The notes below the pieces were generated by a model that saw only the letters and a list, made by a program, of their open reading frames with translations, had not been told where the DNA came from and did no database searches. Below, piece after piece: positions 16,589 through 28,600 of a stretch of 64,000 nt of DNA (positions are counted from its first letter, which is position 1; every line of letters starts with the position of its first letter). Both the position numbers and the translations under genes were made by a program. Source of the stretch: Micromonospora sp. Llam0 (GTDB lineage: Bacteria > Actinomycetota > Actinomycetes > Mycobacteriales > Micromonosporaceae); assembly GCF_003751085.1 (NCBI RefSeq), contig NZ_RJJY01000001.1, positions 5,890,001 through 5,954,000 of the forward strand, in the 5' to 3' direction.

Positions 16589-16616
16589 CAAACGAGATCC
16601 AGGCCCGATCCGTTCA
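16589..16616 (-). promoter_or_regulatory. Putative ECF-type promoter of the small gene/LuxR operon
   Basis: TGAACG (16616-16611), a 16-base spacer and CGTTTG (16594-16589) lie about 48 bases above the GTG at 16541. It differs from the two best sites by one base in the -35 and by the last two bases of the -10. Confidence 0.5.
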
Positions 16617-16650
16617 CCGCGACGGCAAGTCGGTTTTCTGCCGCCCAGGC

Positions 16651-19600
16651 TCAGCGCTCGTCGGCCGACCCGAGGTCGGCGGAGTCGGCGACACTCGATG
16701 CGCTCGACGACGAGTCGTCGTCCGGGGGCAGGATCTCCTCGATCTGGTCTGATGACCGTTGGGAGGTCTGTGCCAGTAGCGGCAGGGTCAAGCTACCGAT
16801 CCCGTGCTCCCGCGCGGCCAGGTATCCGACGGCCAGCAGGGTCTGTCGGGCCCGCTGCGGGTCCGGCAGCGCCGGATCATCCAGGCCCAGCCGGTCGGCA
16901 AGCCCGGAGAGAGCGGCGACGAGCGTGGCGGGGTCGGTCACCGCCGGGTCGACACCCGCCACGTCCAACAGCGCATCGACCACGTGGTACGCGGTGAACG
17001 ATGCTCCGGGACTCTCGTGGGCCAACTTCTCCGGGTCCGGGCCGTGCCGGTCGCCGAACGCGGTGCGGAACAGTTGCCGGTCCTGGTCGGTGATCTCGTG
17101 GATCGACCCGAGGCCGACGTCCGGCAGTTCCGCTGGCTGTGGCTCGGGCCGATGGACCCGCACGTCGCCCGGCCTCGGCGGCACCCCACCAGCGACTTGA
17201 AGTCTCCGGACGATGTCCAGCGCCTGCCACCGCAGATGCCACGGGATTTCCCGCGATGGCGATCCGATGACCACCGGAGGGTCACCGTCCTCGATCTGGG
17301 GAACGTCGTCGGGCTCCCCGATCCAGAGCCGCCCGTCAACCGCCCGGAATTCCAGGTCGGCCAGCCTGAATTCCCGACCGCTACCGTAGTGAAATGGCAA
17401 GCTCTTGTTCAGATCAGGCCGGGAGGGCTCGGCAGAAACCTGGTAGTGGGCGGCAAACGGATGCATCGTTGGGCGGAATGTACGGCCGAACGTTAGGAAA
17501 TGATCTGCGAACTGGCCATCGGGATCGACTAGGTCAACGCCGAGCAGCAGTTGGCGGGGGCCGCCGAGTAGCTGGGCGAGGCTCACCGCCTGCTCTGCCG
17601 ACGCCCACTGCCCCGCCGTCGAGCCGTCGGTAATCAACTCCACCAGCGCACCATCCGGAAGGTGCTCACGCAGCTCAGTCAGCACTTGTTCGGCCTGCGC
17701 CGGGCCGGCCACCTGCACGACCACCAGCGGATCGGACGGCGGGGGCAGCCGATCCGGCGGCACGGCCGACGCACCCGCCGGGTGAATGAAAACCCCGGCC
17801 GCGCCGAGGCTGACCACCTCGTATCCGTCAATCGGAGGCACCTGACCACGCGGATCCGAGCTCCAGTCGCGCACCGATCCACCGGCTTCGAACACCGCCT
17901 GCAAATGCAGCGCGGGTGCCTCCACTGGTCGGGCGACATACTCGGATGCTACATACTCTCGCGTACGACGCCACTTGGCGTCGCCGGCCTGCAGGCGGCG
18001 ATGGACTCGACTGCCGGCCGCAACTGAGCCTGAATCGACCCTCGCTCGTCCAGCATCAAAAAGCGACGCAACCGGATCACCCAAATATGATGTCGCCAAC
18101 TGGCGAGCTTTCTGCCGGAGGGCGAGCTTCGACACAAGGGCATGCGGATCTACGACCCGCAGCAACTCGTCGGCGACAGCCTTGTCTAGAGGCTCTGTTT
18201 GCCGCACCATCTCAAGCATATCTTGGCTGCTGCGATCAGCGTCGGAATCGACGTCGGCGTCAGTATCGTTGACGGCGAGTCGTTTCGCGCGAACGTAAGA
18301 ACCCGCGCTCTGCTCGGAATGCAGCAGCTCGTGCACGAGCGTCGCGAGAATGTCGTCTACTGAGCGATTCATCAAAAGCGATATCGACCAGTCGTACCCA
18401 CGGAATTCGCCAAGTTTACCGGGCCTGTAGCCGCGTTCATAAGGCTCCAGAATGGTAAAGGGTGACGGCACGGCGATCCGGTAGGCGACCAAGTCAACGA
18501 TCTGGCGCCATGCGTCGTTCCGTTCTTGCCAGTTCGCGAAGGAGAAGGGCGACAGCGGCCCCAGGTTCAGTCCGTGGTCCAGGATCCGGTAATTGGCACG
18601 CGCAAATGCACGTATATCGGCATGGAGCGCCGGGTCGGCGACCCGGAAGAACCGGCTTTCCCGGGCGTACGTCAGACCGAGCAGGGCATCATGGGCCTCC
18701 AGGAAGGCGCCGGTGTCCGACTCGAAGACGTCCACCTCGAGCAGCCGCGACTCGCCGTCGATTTTCTGCCACGTTCCGTGCCGAACCTGCCAGCCGGCCT
18801 TCAGCAGGTCGGCCGCCAGCCAGTTCAGCCCGGCGCGATCCAGCGCCTCGTCGATCGGCAACGGCCGCAGCGCCCGCACCACGTCACCCTGCCCATCGAC
18901 CTCGGCGCGCACGAGCACACTCCGCCCGTTCACAGTGGCCACGTACAGGCCGTAGCCGGGAAGCAGGAAGTCGTTACGGACCCGCCGGCCGGCACCGACG
19001 ATCCACCGGACGAACTCCCACGCCTTGTCACGCGGTGGCCGCCCGTCCTCCGCCCGGCCATCCGCCGACGTCCAACCGGCGGCATCCTGGGCGGTGTCGG
19101 AGAAGTGCCGGATGTCGTCGGAAGAGAGCGCCGCTTCGGCATCGTCCCCGAGCCGCACGCCGTCCGCACCGGAATCCACCGCACGGAAGCCGTCGAAGTC
19201 GATGTTCCGCCCAACGACCTTCTGGCCTCGCTCGGAGTCCTCCTGGCCGCGCTCCGATTCCTCCTGTATCCGTTCGAAGTCCTCCTTCGTCATGTCGTTC
19301 ACGGTGTCCCAGCCCTCGCCCGCGCCACCGCCAACGAACAGCACCCAGGAACGCCCGGCACCGCCCGGGTCCACCGCCCGGGTTATCAGCTGCGGCGCAT
19401 CTGAACGCTGCCCGTGAAACGGCGAATCGAACGGCACGTAGAGATCGTCCCGGGAAGCCAGCACCGTGCCATTCCGCGCATCCGCGTACCGCTGTGCGAA
19501 GCCCTCGTCGAGCTCGCCTATCCGGCAGGCCAGCAGCGCCAAATTCCCCGGCAGGCCGGCGGTCACCATCGCCAACTGCTCCGCCGTCAACAACACCTGC

Positions 19601-22600
19601 CGCGTCCGACCGTCACGATAGACCGGCACCCGGACGAATTCGCCGTCGCCGTGCACCACCACCGCAGGTAGCTCGCCGGGCGGAAGCCAGCTGCGATTCG
19701 CCGCCCCCGCCAAACCGGTGTGATCGGGACCACTCACCCCACTCAACACCTGCGCCCAGTCATCCGAAGACAGCAACGCCAGCACCTGTCGACCAGAAAC
19801 AACAGTTTTGTGGATGACCAGCGGTGCCCCGTCAGCCAGGAACCGGTCAGCTATGGATCCCTCATCCCGCACCAGATCGTGGACCTGCGCCGCCTCCACG
19901 ACGCTGTCCGAGAAGTCGTCAACCGGGTCGACGCCGGCGGGGTCAACGTCGGCAGGGGCGACGACGCTTGGCCCGCTCGACAGCCAGTAGTCGTTCGGGT
20001 GCAGGATCTCCTCGATCGCGTCTGACGACAGCGACTGGAATGTCTCTGCCAGTCGCTGCTGGGTCAAGCTACCGATCCCATGCTCCATCGCCGCCACCCA
20101 TCCGACGGCCAGCAGGGTCTGTCGGGCCCGCTGCGGGTCCGGCAGCACTGGATCGTCCAGGCCCAGCCGGTCGGCAAGCTCGGAGAGAGCGGCAATGAGC
20201 GTGCCGGGATCGGTCATCGCCGGATCGACACCCGCCTCATCCAACAGCGCGTCAACCACGTGGGACACGGTGATCGAGAAACCCGCGCGGTCGTCGGCAG
20301 AATCCGCCTGACCAAGTAGGCGCGTGTTACCGAACGCGGTACGGAACAGTTGCCGATCCTGGTCGGTGATCTCATGGATCGACCCGATCCCGACATCCGG
20401 CGACTCTTCCGGCTGCGGCTGCGGCCGATGAACCCGCACGTCGCCGGGCCTCGGCGGCACCCCACCGGCGGACTGAAATTCCCGGACCATGTCCAGTGCC
20501 CACCACCACAGATGCCACGGGATGTCCCGCGACGGCGATCCGATCACCACCTGAGGATCACCGTCCTCGATCTGGGGAACATCGTCGGGCTCCCCGATCC
20601 AGAGCCGCCAACCGACCGCTCGAAATTCCAGGTCGGGCAGGCGGACTCCCCGGCCGCCACCCTCGTTGAAACGGAGGGTTCCGTCCGGGTCAGGTTGGAC
20701 GGACTCGACAGCCACCGCGTAGAAGGCGGCAAACGGATTAATCGTTGGGCGGAAGGTACGGCCGAACGTCAGAAAATGATTAGCGAACTGGCCTTCGGGA
20801 TCGACCAGGTCCACACCGAGCAACAGGGGATGAGAATCACCGAGTAGCTGGGAAAGGCCTACCGCCTGCTCTGCCGACGCCCAGTGCCACAACGTCGAGC
20901 CGTCGGTAATCAACTCCACCAGCGCACCATCCGGAAGGTGGTCACGTAGCTCAGTCAGCACCCGACCAGCCTGCGCCGGGCCGGCCACCTGCACGACCAC
21001 CAGCGGATCAGACGGCGGGGGCAGCCGAACCGGCGGCGGGGCCCACGAACCCGCCGGACGAATGAAGACCCCGGCCGCACCGAGGCTGACCACCTCGTAC
21101 CCGTCGATCGGAGGCACCTGACCGCGCGGATCCGAACTCCAGTCACGCACCGATCCACCTGCTTGGAACACCGCGTCCAGATGCAGCGCGGGCGCCTCCA
21201 CTGGTCGGGCAACATATTTCGATCTCAAACCCATTCGCGTACGGCGCCACTTGGCGTCGCCGGCCTGCAGGCGGCGATGCACCCGGCTGCCGACCGTTAC
21301 CGAATTCGGGTCAACCCTCGCTCGTCCGGCGTGATCGAGGGTAATCCGTGCGTCAAGACCATATTCTCCTTCTAAACTCGCCATGATCTGCCGCAAGGCG
21401 AGCTTCGGCATGAGAGCGTTCGGATCTCCGATTCGCAGTAGCTCGTTGGCTACATCGTCGTTCCGGATAACCGTTTGCCCCACCGGGTCATTGGTGTAGC
21501 TGCGGTCGGAACGGTTGTCAGAATCTGAATCGGAGATGGAAGCGTCCAGTCTCGCGCGATAGTGACCTGCTCCATACTGTTCTAGATGCAGCTCCTCATG
21601 CAGGATCGTCGTAAGAATGTCATCGACCTTACCGTCCATCAACAACAATATGTGCCAGTCGCTACTGCGAGCTATGCCCAGTCCGTCGCGACCCTCGATG
21701 GCATCGAAATCGTCTGTGTTACCGTCGGACGGGGGGACGAAGGTGATATCTGGTGGTGGAAAACCGACCCGGTCGGCGATCAGGTGCACAATCTGTCGCC
21801 AGGCATCGGTGCGTTCTTCCCATTGTAGGAATGCCAAGCCCGGCTGGCCGTCCGGGTTCGCTGCACCATCCAGATCCTGGTACCTCTCACGCGCAACGGC
21901 GCGCACCTCGGCATGGAGCGCCGGGTCAGCGACCCGGAAGAACCGGCTTTCCCGGGCGTACGTCAGACCGAGCAGGGCATCATGGGCCTCCAGGAAGGCA
22001 CCGGTGTCCGACTCGAAGACGTCCACCTCGAGCAGCCGCGACTCGCCGTCGATCTCCGGCCACGTTCCGTGCCGAACCTGCCAGCCGGCCCGCAGCAGGT
22101 CGTCCGCCAGCCAGCTCAACCCGGCGCGATCCAGTGCCTCGTCGATCGGCAACGGCCGCAGCGCCCGCACCACGTCACCCTGCCCATCGACCTCGGCGCG
22201 CACGAGCACACTCCGCCCGTTCACAGTGGCCTGAAACAGGCTGTAGCCGGGAATCAGGAAGTCGTCACGGACCCGCCGGCCGCCGGCGACGATCCGCTGG
22301 ACGAACTTCCACGCCTTGTCACGCGGTGTCCGCCCGTCCTCCGCCCGGCCATCCGCCGACGTCCAACCGGCGGCATCCTGGGCGGTGTCGGAGAAGTGCC
22401 GGATGTCGTCGGGGGAGAGCGCGTCGCCGGTCCAGGTCACCGCCCCCGCCCCGTCGGTGCTCTGGCTGAGCTGGTAGATCGTGGCACCAGTCGCCGGGTC
22501 GACGATCTCGAACCTGTCCGGGGCGACCGGCCGGCCCGCCACCGGCCTGGTCCGGCCGTCAGCCAGCGTCTCCGCCACCACGTTCAGCGGCGTGCCGTCC

Positions 22601-25600
22601 CGGGCGACCGGGGACCATCCGTCCTCATCGCTGGTCCACATCGCTCCGAGCCATAATGCGGCAGAAACCGACGCCGAGTCGGATTCCGGCCCGACCACGT
22701 TGCTGTCCAGCGGGTCGGCGATCGATACATTAAGGCCGCCCGCCCGACGGTCCAGCCCGGCCAGGTCGGCGCGGATCGGACCGATCTCCACCGGCCCGTC
22801 GACAACCGGCACCAGCAGAACCGGGGCCGACCGATCCGCCCTGACGTCCCATCGGACAGCGTCGGCCAGCTGCACGAGAAGCGCGGCGCCGCCGGGCACC
22901 TGCCAGTCGGCCGGGGCGAAACCGGCAGCCGCCGGGTACGCGACTACCAGCGTCCCCTCCACCGCAGGAATCCCGACCGGCGGGGCGTCGCCGCCCAACC
23001 ACCAGACCTGGCCATCGCCGTCGAACGAAACGACCCGGCCAAGTCCGGTGGCCAAAGCGACCAGGTGCGCGGAGCGCACGTATCGCGTGAACAGGCTTCG
23101 CATACCCGGCTTCCGGGTGGACATCCGGGCGGCGAGTTCGAGCACCCGCATGAGCCGGATGGTGGAATCGGTGTCTTCGTCGTCGGCCCGCGCCTCGGTG
23201 AGCAGCCGCTCGACCAGTGCCTCGCCGACCAGGTCCGAACTGTCGGGTTCCCCGCTCAGCATGGTGAGTGCCCGCTTCGCCGCGTCGAGCCGGGCGGCGG
23301 TGACACCGTCGGCCCCGTACGCCCGCACGGTCAGGTAGCCGATCGACGGCAGATCGGCACGGGTGACCTTGAGCTGGCCGGCCAGGCTGTCCAAGCCGTG
23401 CTCGCGGTCGCTGGAAGCCGGGGTCCGGGGGTCGAGACCGGACACGGTCAACAGCGCCTGGGTAATCGACCGCAGGTCGAACGCCGCTTCCGCGTTCGGC
23501 GACCGGTACGCCAACTCCTCGGCCGGCACCGCCGATCCGAAGATCCTGGTCAGCAGTTGGTCTTCGGGGCTTGTTGGCCTGCTCGCCTCCGCCGACGGTG
23601 CCAGAAACTCAGCAAGTTCCGACGGTGTGGACGCCGATCGGACACCCCCCGCAGCGCCCTCCTTCAGGTCGTTCCCTGGGCCGAGGTCGGCGATCAGCGC
23701 GCGGGTCTGCTCTGCGGCGCGGGCCGTCTCCCTATCCCGGCTGCGCACCAGCGTGGCGAGCGCCGTGTGCTCCGTTGTCACCTGTGTCGGGTCCTGCGCC
23801 CACAGCAGCAGGAGCCGGTCATCGGTGTCTGTCTCGCTTCCGGCCGCCCGGTCGATCACGATGCTCAACAGTGCGACGTCGACCTGCTCGGCCTCGGTCA
23901 GGTCGACGCCACGGGTCAGCTCCGCCGGCCGCGCCGGATCCGACAGGTCCGGATGGCGAAGTAGGTCGAGGAAGAGCCGGCGGCGTTCCTGCGGGTCCGG
24001 TTCCGTCAGGTAGGCGTAGGCCTCGTCTGAAAGGTTGTCGCTGGCAAGCTGGACGATGGCCTGAGTGGCGACGGCCCGGTCATCGGCGGACTCGCGGCTA
24101 CTCTGCTCGGTCAGCCGGTCCAGCGCCCGAGATCGGGCCACGTCGCCGGCCCGACGGAGGACCTCGGTCATCGAGCCGAACGCTTCGCGGGACGCCTCCC
24201 AGGTAGGCGAGTTGCGCCACTCGTCGATGCCACTGTCGACGATCCGGTCGGCCAGGCCGACCACGTCGACGTCCTGGGAGCTGACCCGCTGGTCCAGGAT
24301 TCCCACCCAGTGGGCCCGGGCTGGACCGTCGAGCGAACCCGCTACCGCGCCGACGATCGCGCCAGCCGTGTCCGAATCCCCACGGACAAGGGCGGCGATC
24401 GCCCGCACCATCTCGACATCGCTACGTCCGCTTTCGTCGAGTTCAACCGAGGTGAACAGCGGCAGGAGATTGCCGAGCTCTGCCGGTGGTACCGCAGCGA
24501 CGAGGTCACGCACCGCGCGTTGCCGTTCGGCCGCGTCCGGGGCCGTCAGCCGGGCCAGTTGCCGGCCCTGGCGAGGGGCCACCAGGTCGAACACCTGATC
24601 GGCCCGGGAGCGGCCCGCATCGCGGTGCGAGCTGCCCGCAGTGTCTCGGCTTACGAGTCGGACGGCCACCTCGGGCAGCAGCAGCCGCGCCGGACCGGTG
24701 AGCAGCGTACGGATCGCGCCCCAGCTTTCGGCGACGAGCACCTGGTCCGGTTCGGCCAACCACTGGTCGATGAGCGGCATGATCAGGTCGGTGCCAAAGG
24801 TAGCGACCGACCGGGCGGCTGCGGGCGGTCGGTCAGCCGCAAGCCTGGCGAACATTACGGACCATATCGCCCGTACGTCGCCGATCTGTCTCGACTCTGA
24901 TTGCCGGATCCGTCGCAGCAGTGACAGCTCCGACTCGCCGGGAAAGACTCCCTCGGCCCACATGAACAACCAGGCTGCCGACGCGACCCCGTTCTGGTCG
25001 ATCAGTGATGTCAGTTGCTCGACCCGGCGGTCCGGATCCGGATCGGCCAGGAAGTCCAACGCGGCGAGATCCGCACCGGACTGTACGATCTTGAGCAGTT
25101 CCTTGACCGCTACGATCCGGATGATGGCATCAGCCGACGAGGCATCGTGCTCCCGCTGTTGCAGATGCCGATCCAGATTCGCGGCGGCCTGTTCTCCGAT
25201 GTCGTTGGGTGACAGGTCGCGGGTGTCGGTCCACGTATCGGCCGCGTCCTGCCAGGTCGGTGCGTCGACGACAGCATCGATCCAGCGGGTGAGCAGTGTG
25301 TCGGCGAATCGCTGGAGGTCCTTGCCAAACTGACCACGGTCGGCACCCATGCCCTTCTCGGCGTTGGCGAGCACGGTGAGTGCGGCATTCCACCTGCCGG
25401 CATGCTCTGCGGTCACCTGCGGCGTCGCGTCGACCAGACGTACCGCCGCGTCGAAGTCCCGACGGGCGACGAGATCCACCGCCCGGTAGAGGGTTAGCAC
25501 GCCGAGGTCCGCGTCGGCCGGCGCGGTGTCCGTCGGTGGCAGCGGCTCGTCCCGCAGCAGTACGGGATACGCCGCCGCTTCCTCGTAGGCTGCGGCAAAG

Positions 25601-28600
25601 ACCTCCCCGAGCCGCTCGACATGCTCACGGGTTTGCGCGACAGTCAGCCAAGGCGAGCCGTACGAGCGGATCTCCAGCCCGCCGACCGGGACCCGCAACC
25701 GGCCGTCATTGGTGTCCAGCTGCGACCATTCGGTCATCCGGCCGAAGGACTTCACCTGGCTGATCTCGCGGCCCCGCAACGGCGCGGTGAAGTACTCCTC
25801 GACCCGGTCCCACCCAGGGATCTCAGGCCCGTCGACTGAGGATTTCGGGTAGTGGCTGATGAACCCGTCGAGGATTCGATCGACGTTCAACAGCTGCTGA
25901 ATCCGGATCCACCACGGCAGCTCAGCCCAGAAGCGCACCATCGCCACCCGGGAAAGAACGGCGTTGTGTTGCTTGCGCGGAAACCACGCCTTGGCATTGC
26001 TGGCGGCAATGGCACTCGATTGTGAGTAGAGCAGGCCCAGGAAGCCGTGGACGGCGTGGAGAACCCGGTCGGACGGCAGCAGACCGAGCTCACCGAAGTG
26101 CTGTCGGGTGTCGCTGGCAACGGCTCGACCGAAATTGAGTCCGTCGGCCAACCGCTCCTTGACCGGCATTCCGGTGGATTCGTCACGCCAGGTGTTCCCG
26201 GCGATGTGCGTCAGGCCCGCGAGCAGGCTTTCCGTCGCAGCCGCCGTGGTGATGTGCACGTGGAACCTGCTCGGCTCCCCCACCGGGGTCGGTCCGATCA
26301 GCATCTTGGCGGCTGCGGGGTCGACCGTGAATCCGAGGCCGTCGAGGACCTCCCCGAGTGGCTGGGTCGGCACACCCGGCATGCCCGTCCCCGGGCCGAG
26401 GCGTTCGTTGAACCGGCGCTCCAACGCCTCCATCTGCCGCCACAACGCGTCGGTGTCCTCGACGCGTCCCTGCTCCTCCGGAAAATTCTTGAGGACCCCG
26501 GAGACGATCTCAGGCAGCGCGACCCTGCGTCGCTCGGTCTCGTCGTCGGCGGCAATCGGCTCCTCGATAAAGACCCGGAATCCATCCCCCGGCTGCCCCT
26601 CGGCAACGTACAGCGGCCGGGTCTCCACCACGATGGTGAGTGACCTGTCGGGTGTCTCGGCGAGCACGTCCTCCCTGACGTCGCCGGCGTCGGCGTTGCC
26701 CGGCAGCCGGATCGGCAGCAGCCACTCGGCTTCGAACCCGATCCCCCGGTACGGCCCGCCGAGTGGCGCGTCCACGACCGCCAACGCGGTCGACGTCGAC
26801 TCGAGCGCCGCCAGATCGTCCGGCTCCGGAGACCGCACGACACCGTCCGCGCCGATCGTCAACGCCCGCGCCGCAGCCGGCGCCTCCAGCCCCAGGGGCC
26901 GCTTGGCCAGAGTGAAGACGCTGTCGCCGTCGCCACGCACCGGGTCCAGCCAGCGCACCACCCCGCCCGCGTCGTGATACGCGGCGAACACGTGGCCTAC
27001 CTCGCGGCCCGGCCGCCGCATCAGGACCACGGTCATCGCCCCCGGTCCGGCGTCGATCAGCTGATCCTCGATCGTCTCCCAGGTCTGCACCCGAGCCCAA
27101 CTCGACCGGTCGGCCAGCCAGGATTCAGCTGTCCGACCCAGGTCGATGTCGTCACGGGTGTACGGCACCCTCGAGGCCAGACCGACCGGATCGGCGCCGA
27201 TCAGCCGCCGGGTGAGCGTCCGTGCCAAGGTGAGGCAGTCCGCCTCCGTGAGCCGTCCGTTCAGCCGGGCAACCCTGCCCTGCGCCGCGACCTCGCGTAC
27301 CTCCCGGGTCAGGGTTGCTTTGTCGAGCGGTGCCCGCCGGGCCGGACGCACCGGCCGGAGGTCAACTTTTGGTTTCGGCCACCAGCCGAGGTGATACAGC
27401 GCCGCAGCCTCCCGCTGGTCGTCCGGTTCGACGAACAGTTCGTCGATCATCCGGCGGGCCGGGAGGGTCTGGTCCGGATCCAACGGCTCGTCGGAGCGGA
27501 GTTCCACCTCGCGCTGGTCGGCTGCGGCGTCGTCGGGTTCGGGCAGGAGATCCAGGGGCAGGTCGTGGTCCAGGTAGTGGCTGCCACGCATCGCGGCCGC
27601 CACTGCGGCGGCGGCCAGCCGGGCCAGCGCCTGGATGATCCCGGGGCTCAGCCGGGTGCCTGTGGCGCGCAAGTCGATCGCCTCGTCGGCATGAACGAGG
27701 GTATCCGGAAGGGTTTCCTGATCATACGGCGTGTCGGCAGCCGCCATCCGCGCGAGCGTGGCCGCATGGCCCAGGGCGAGCTGGTGCAGTCGGTTCCACG
27801 CCGCGTCGTCGAACGCTCCGCCGCGTGGGCGAGCGGTGACGGTTACGGAAACTTCCTCTGGTGCGATCAGGCTGAGGATCGCTCGCGACACCCGGACGAG
27901 CAGCGGGTCCCGGCCGGTAACCGGTACACCGATAGCAACCCCGCCGACACTGCTTGCGACGTCGACTCCCGGGGTAGCCAGCAGCCGGTTCAGCCTGTTC
28001 TCGTTGATGCCGTCCACGTCGAATCTGAACCAGACGCCGGCCCCTACCTGGCTGATCCCGTCCACGTCGACCAACGGCAGGCGATCGCGCAACGGAATCA
28101 GGTCCAGAGTCTGATCCAGCCGCAGCCGCATCCGGGCCCGCTCCGTGTCGAAAATCTGCGGCGACTCAGTAAACCTCAGCGGCTCAGGGCGCGGACCGTA
28201 GCTGTCGAAGCCGGTCGGGTCCCGCCACAGGTGCAGCGTCCGCGTCGACTCCGGCCCGAACGCGACAGAGCGTTCCGGCGAGGTCAACACGATCTCGACA
28301 CCGAGCGCCCGCGCCACGAACGCCACCCCGGCCGGGGCCGCGACGCTGGACCCCATGTCCGGCCGGGCCAGCAGTCTGGTCAGCAGCCGACCCACGCTCG
28401 GCAGTTGGGCGCTTCGCTCGGTCAACCCCCGCAACACATCAAGAATCGGCTCCTGGCCAGCTTGTTCCTGTTCTTGTCCCGCCGTCTGCAGCCACAGCCG
28501 CAACAACAGCCGGATGCGGTCGTCACCCCGGTCGATACCGGCGGCCACCTCGCCCCGCAACCCCAACCGCGTCCGCTCGACACGACCCGCACGACCCGCA

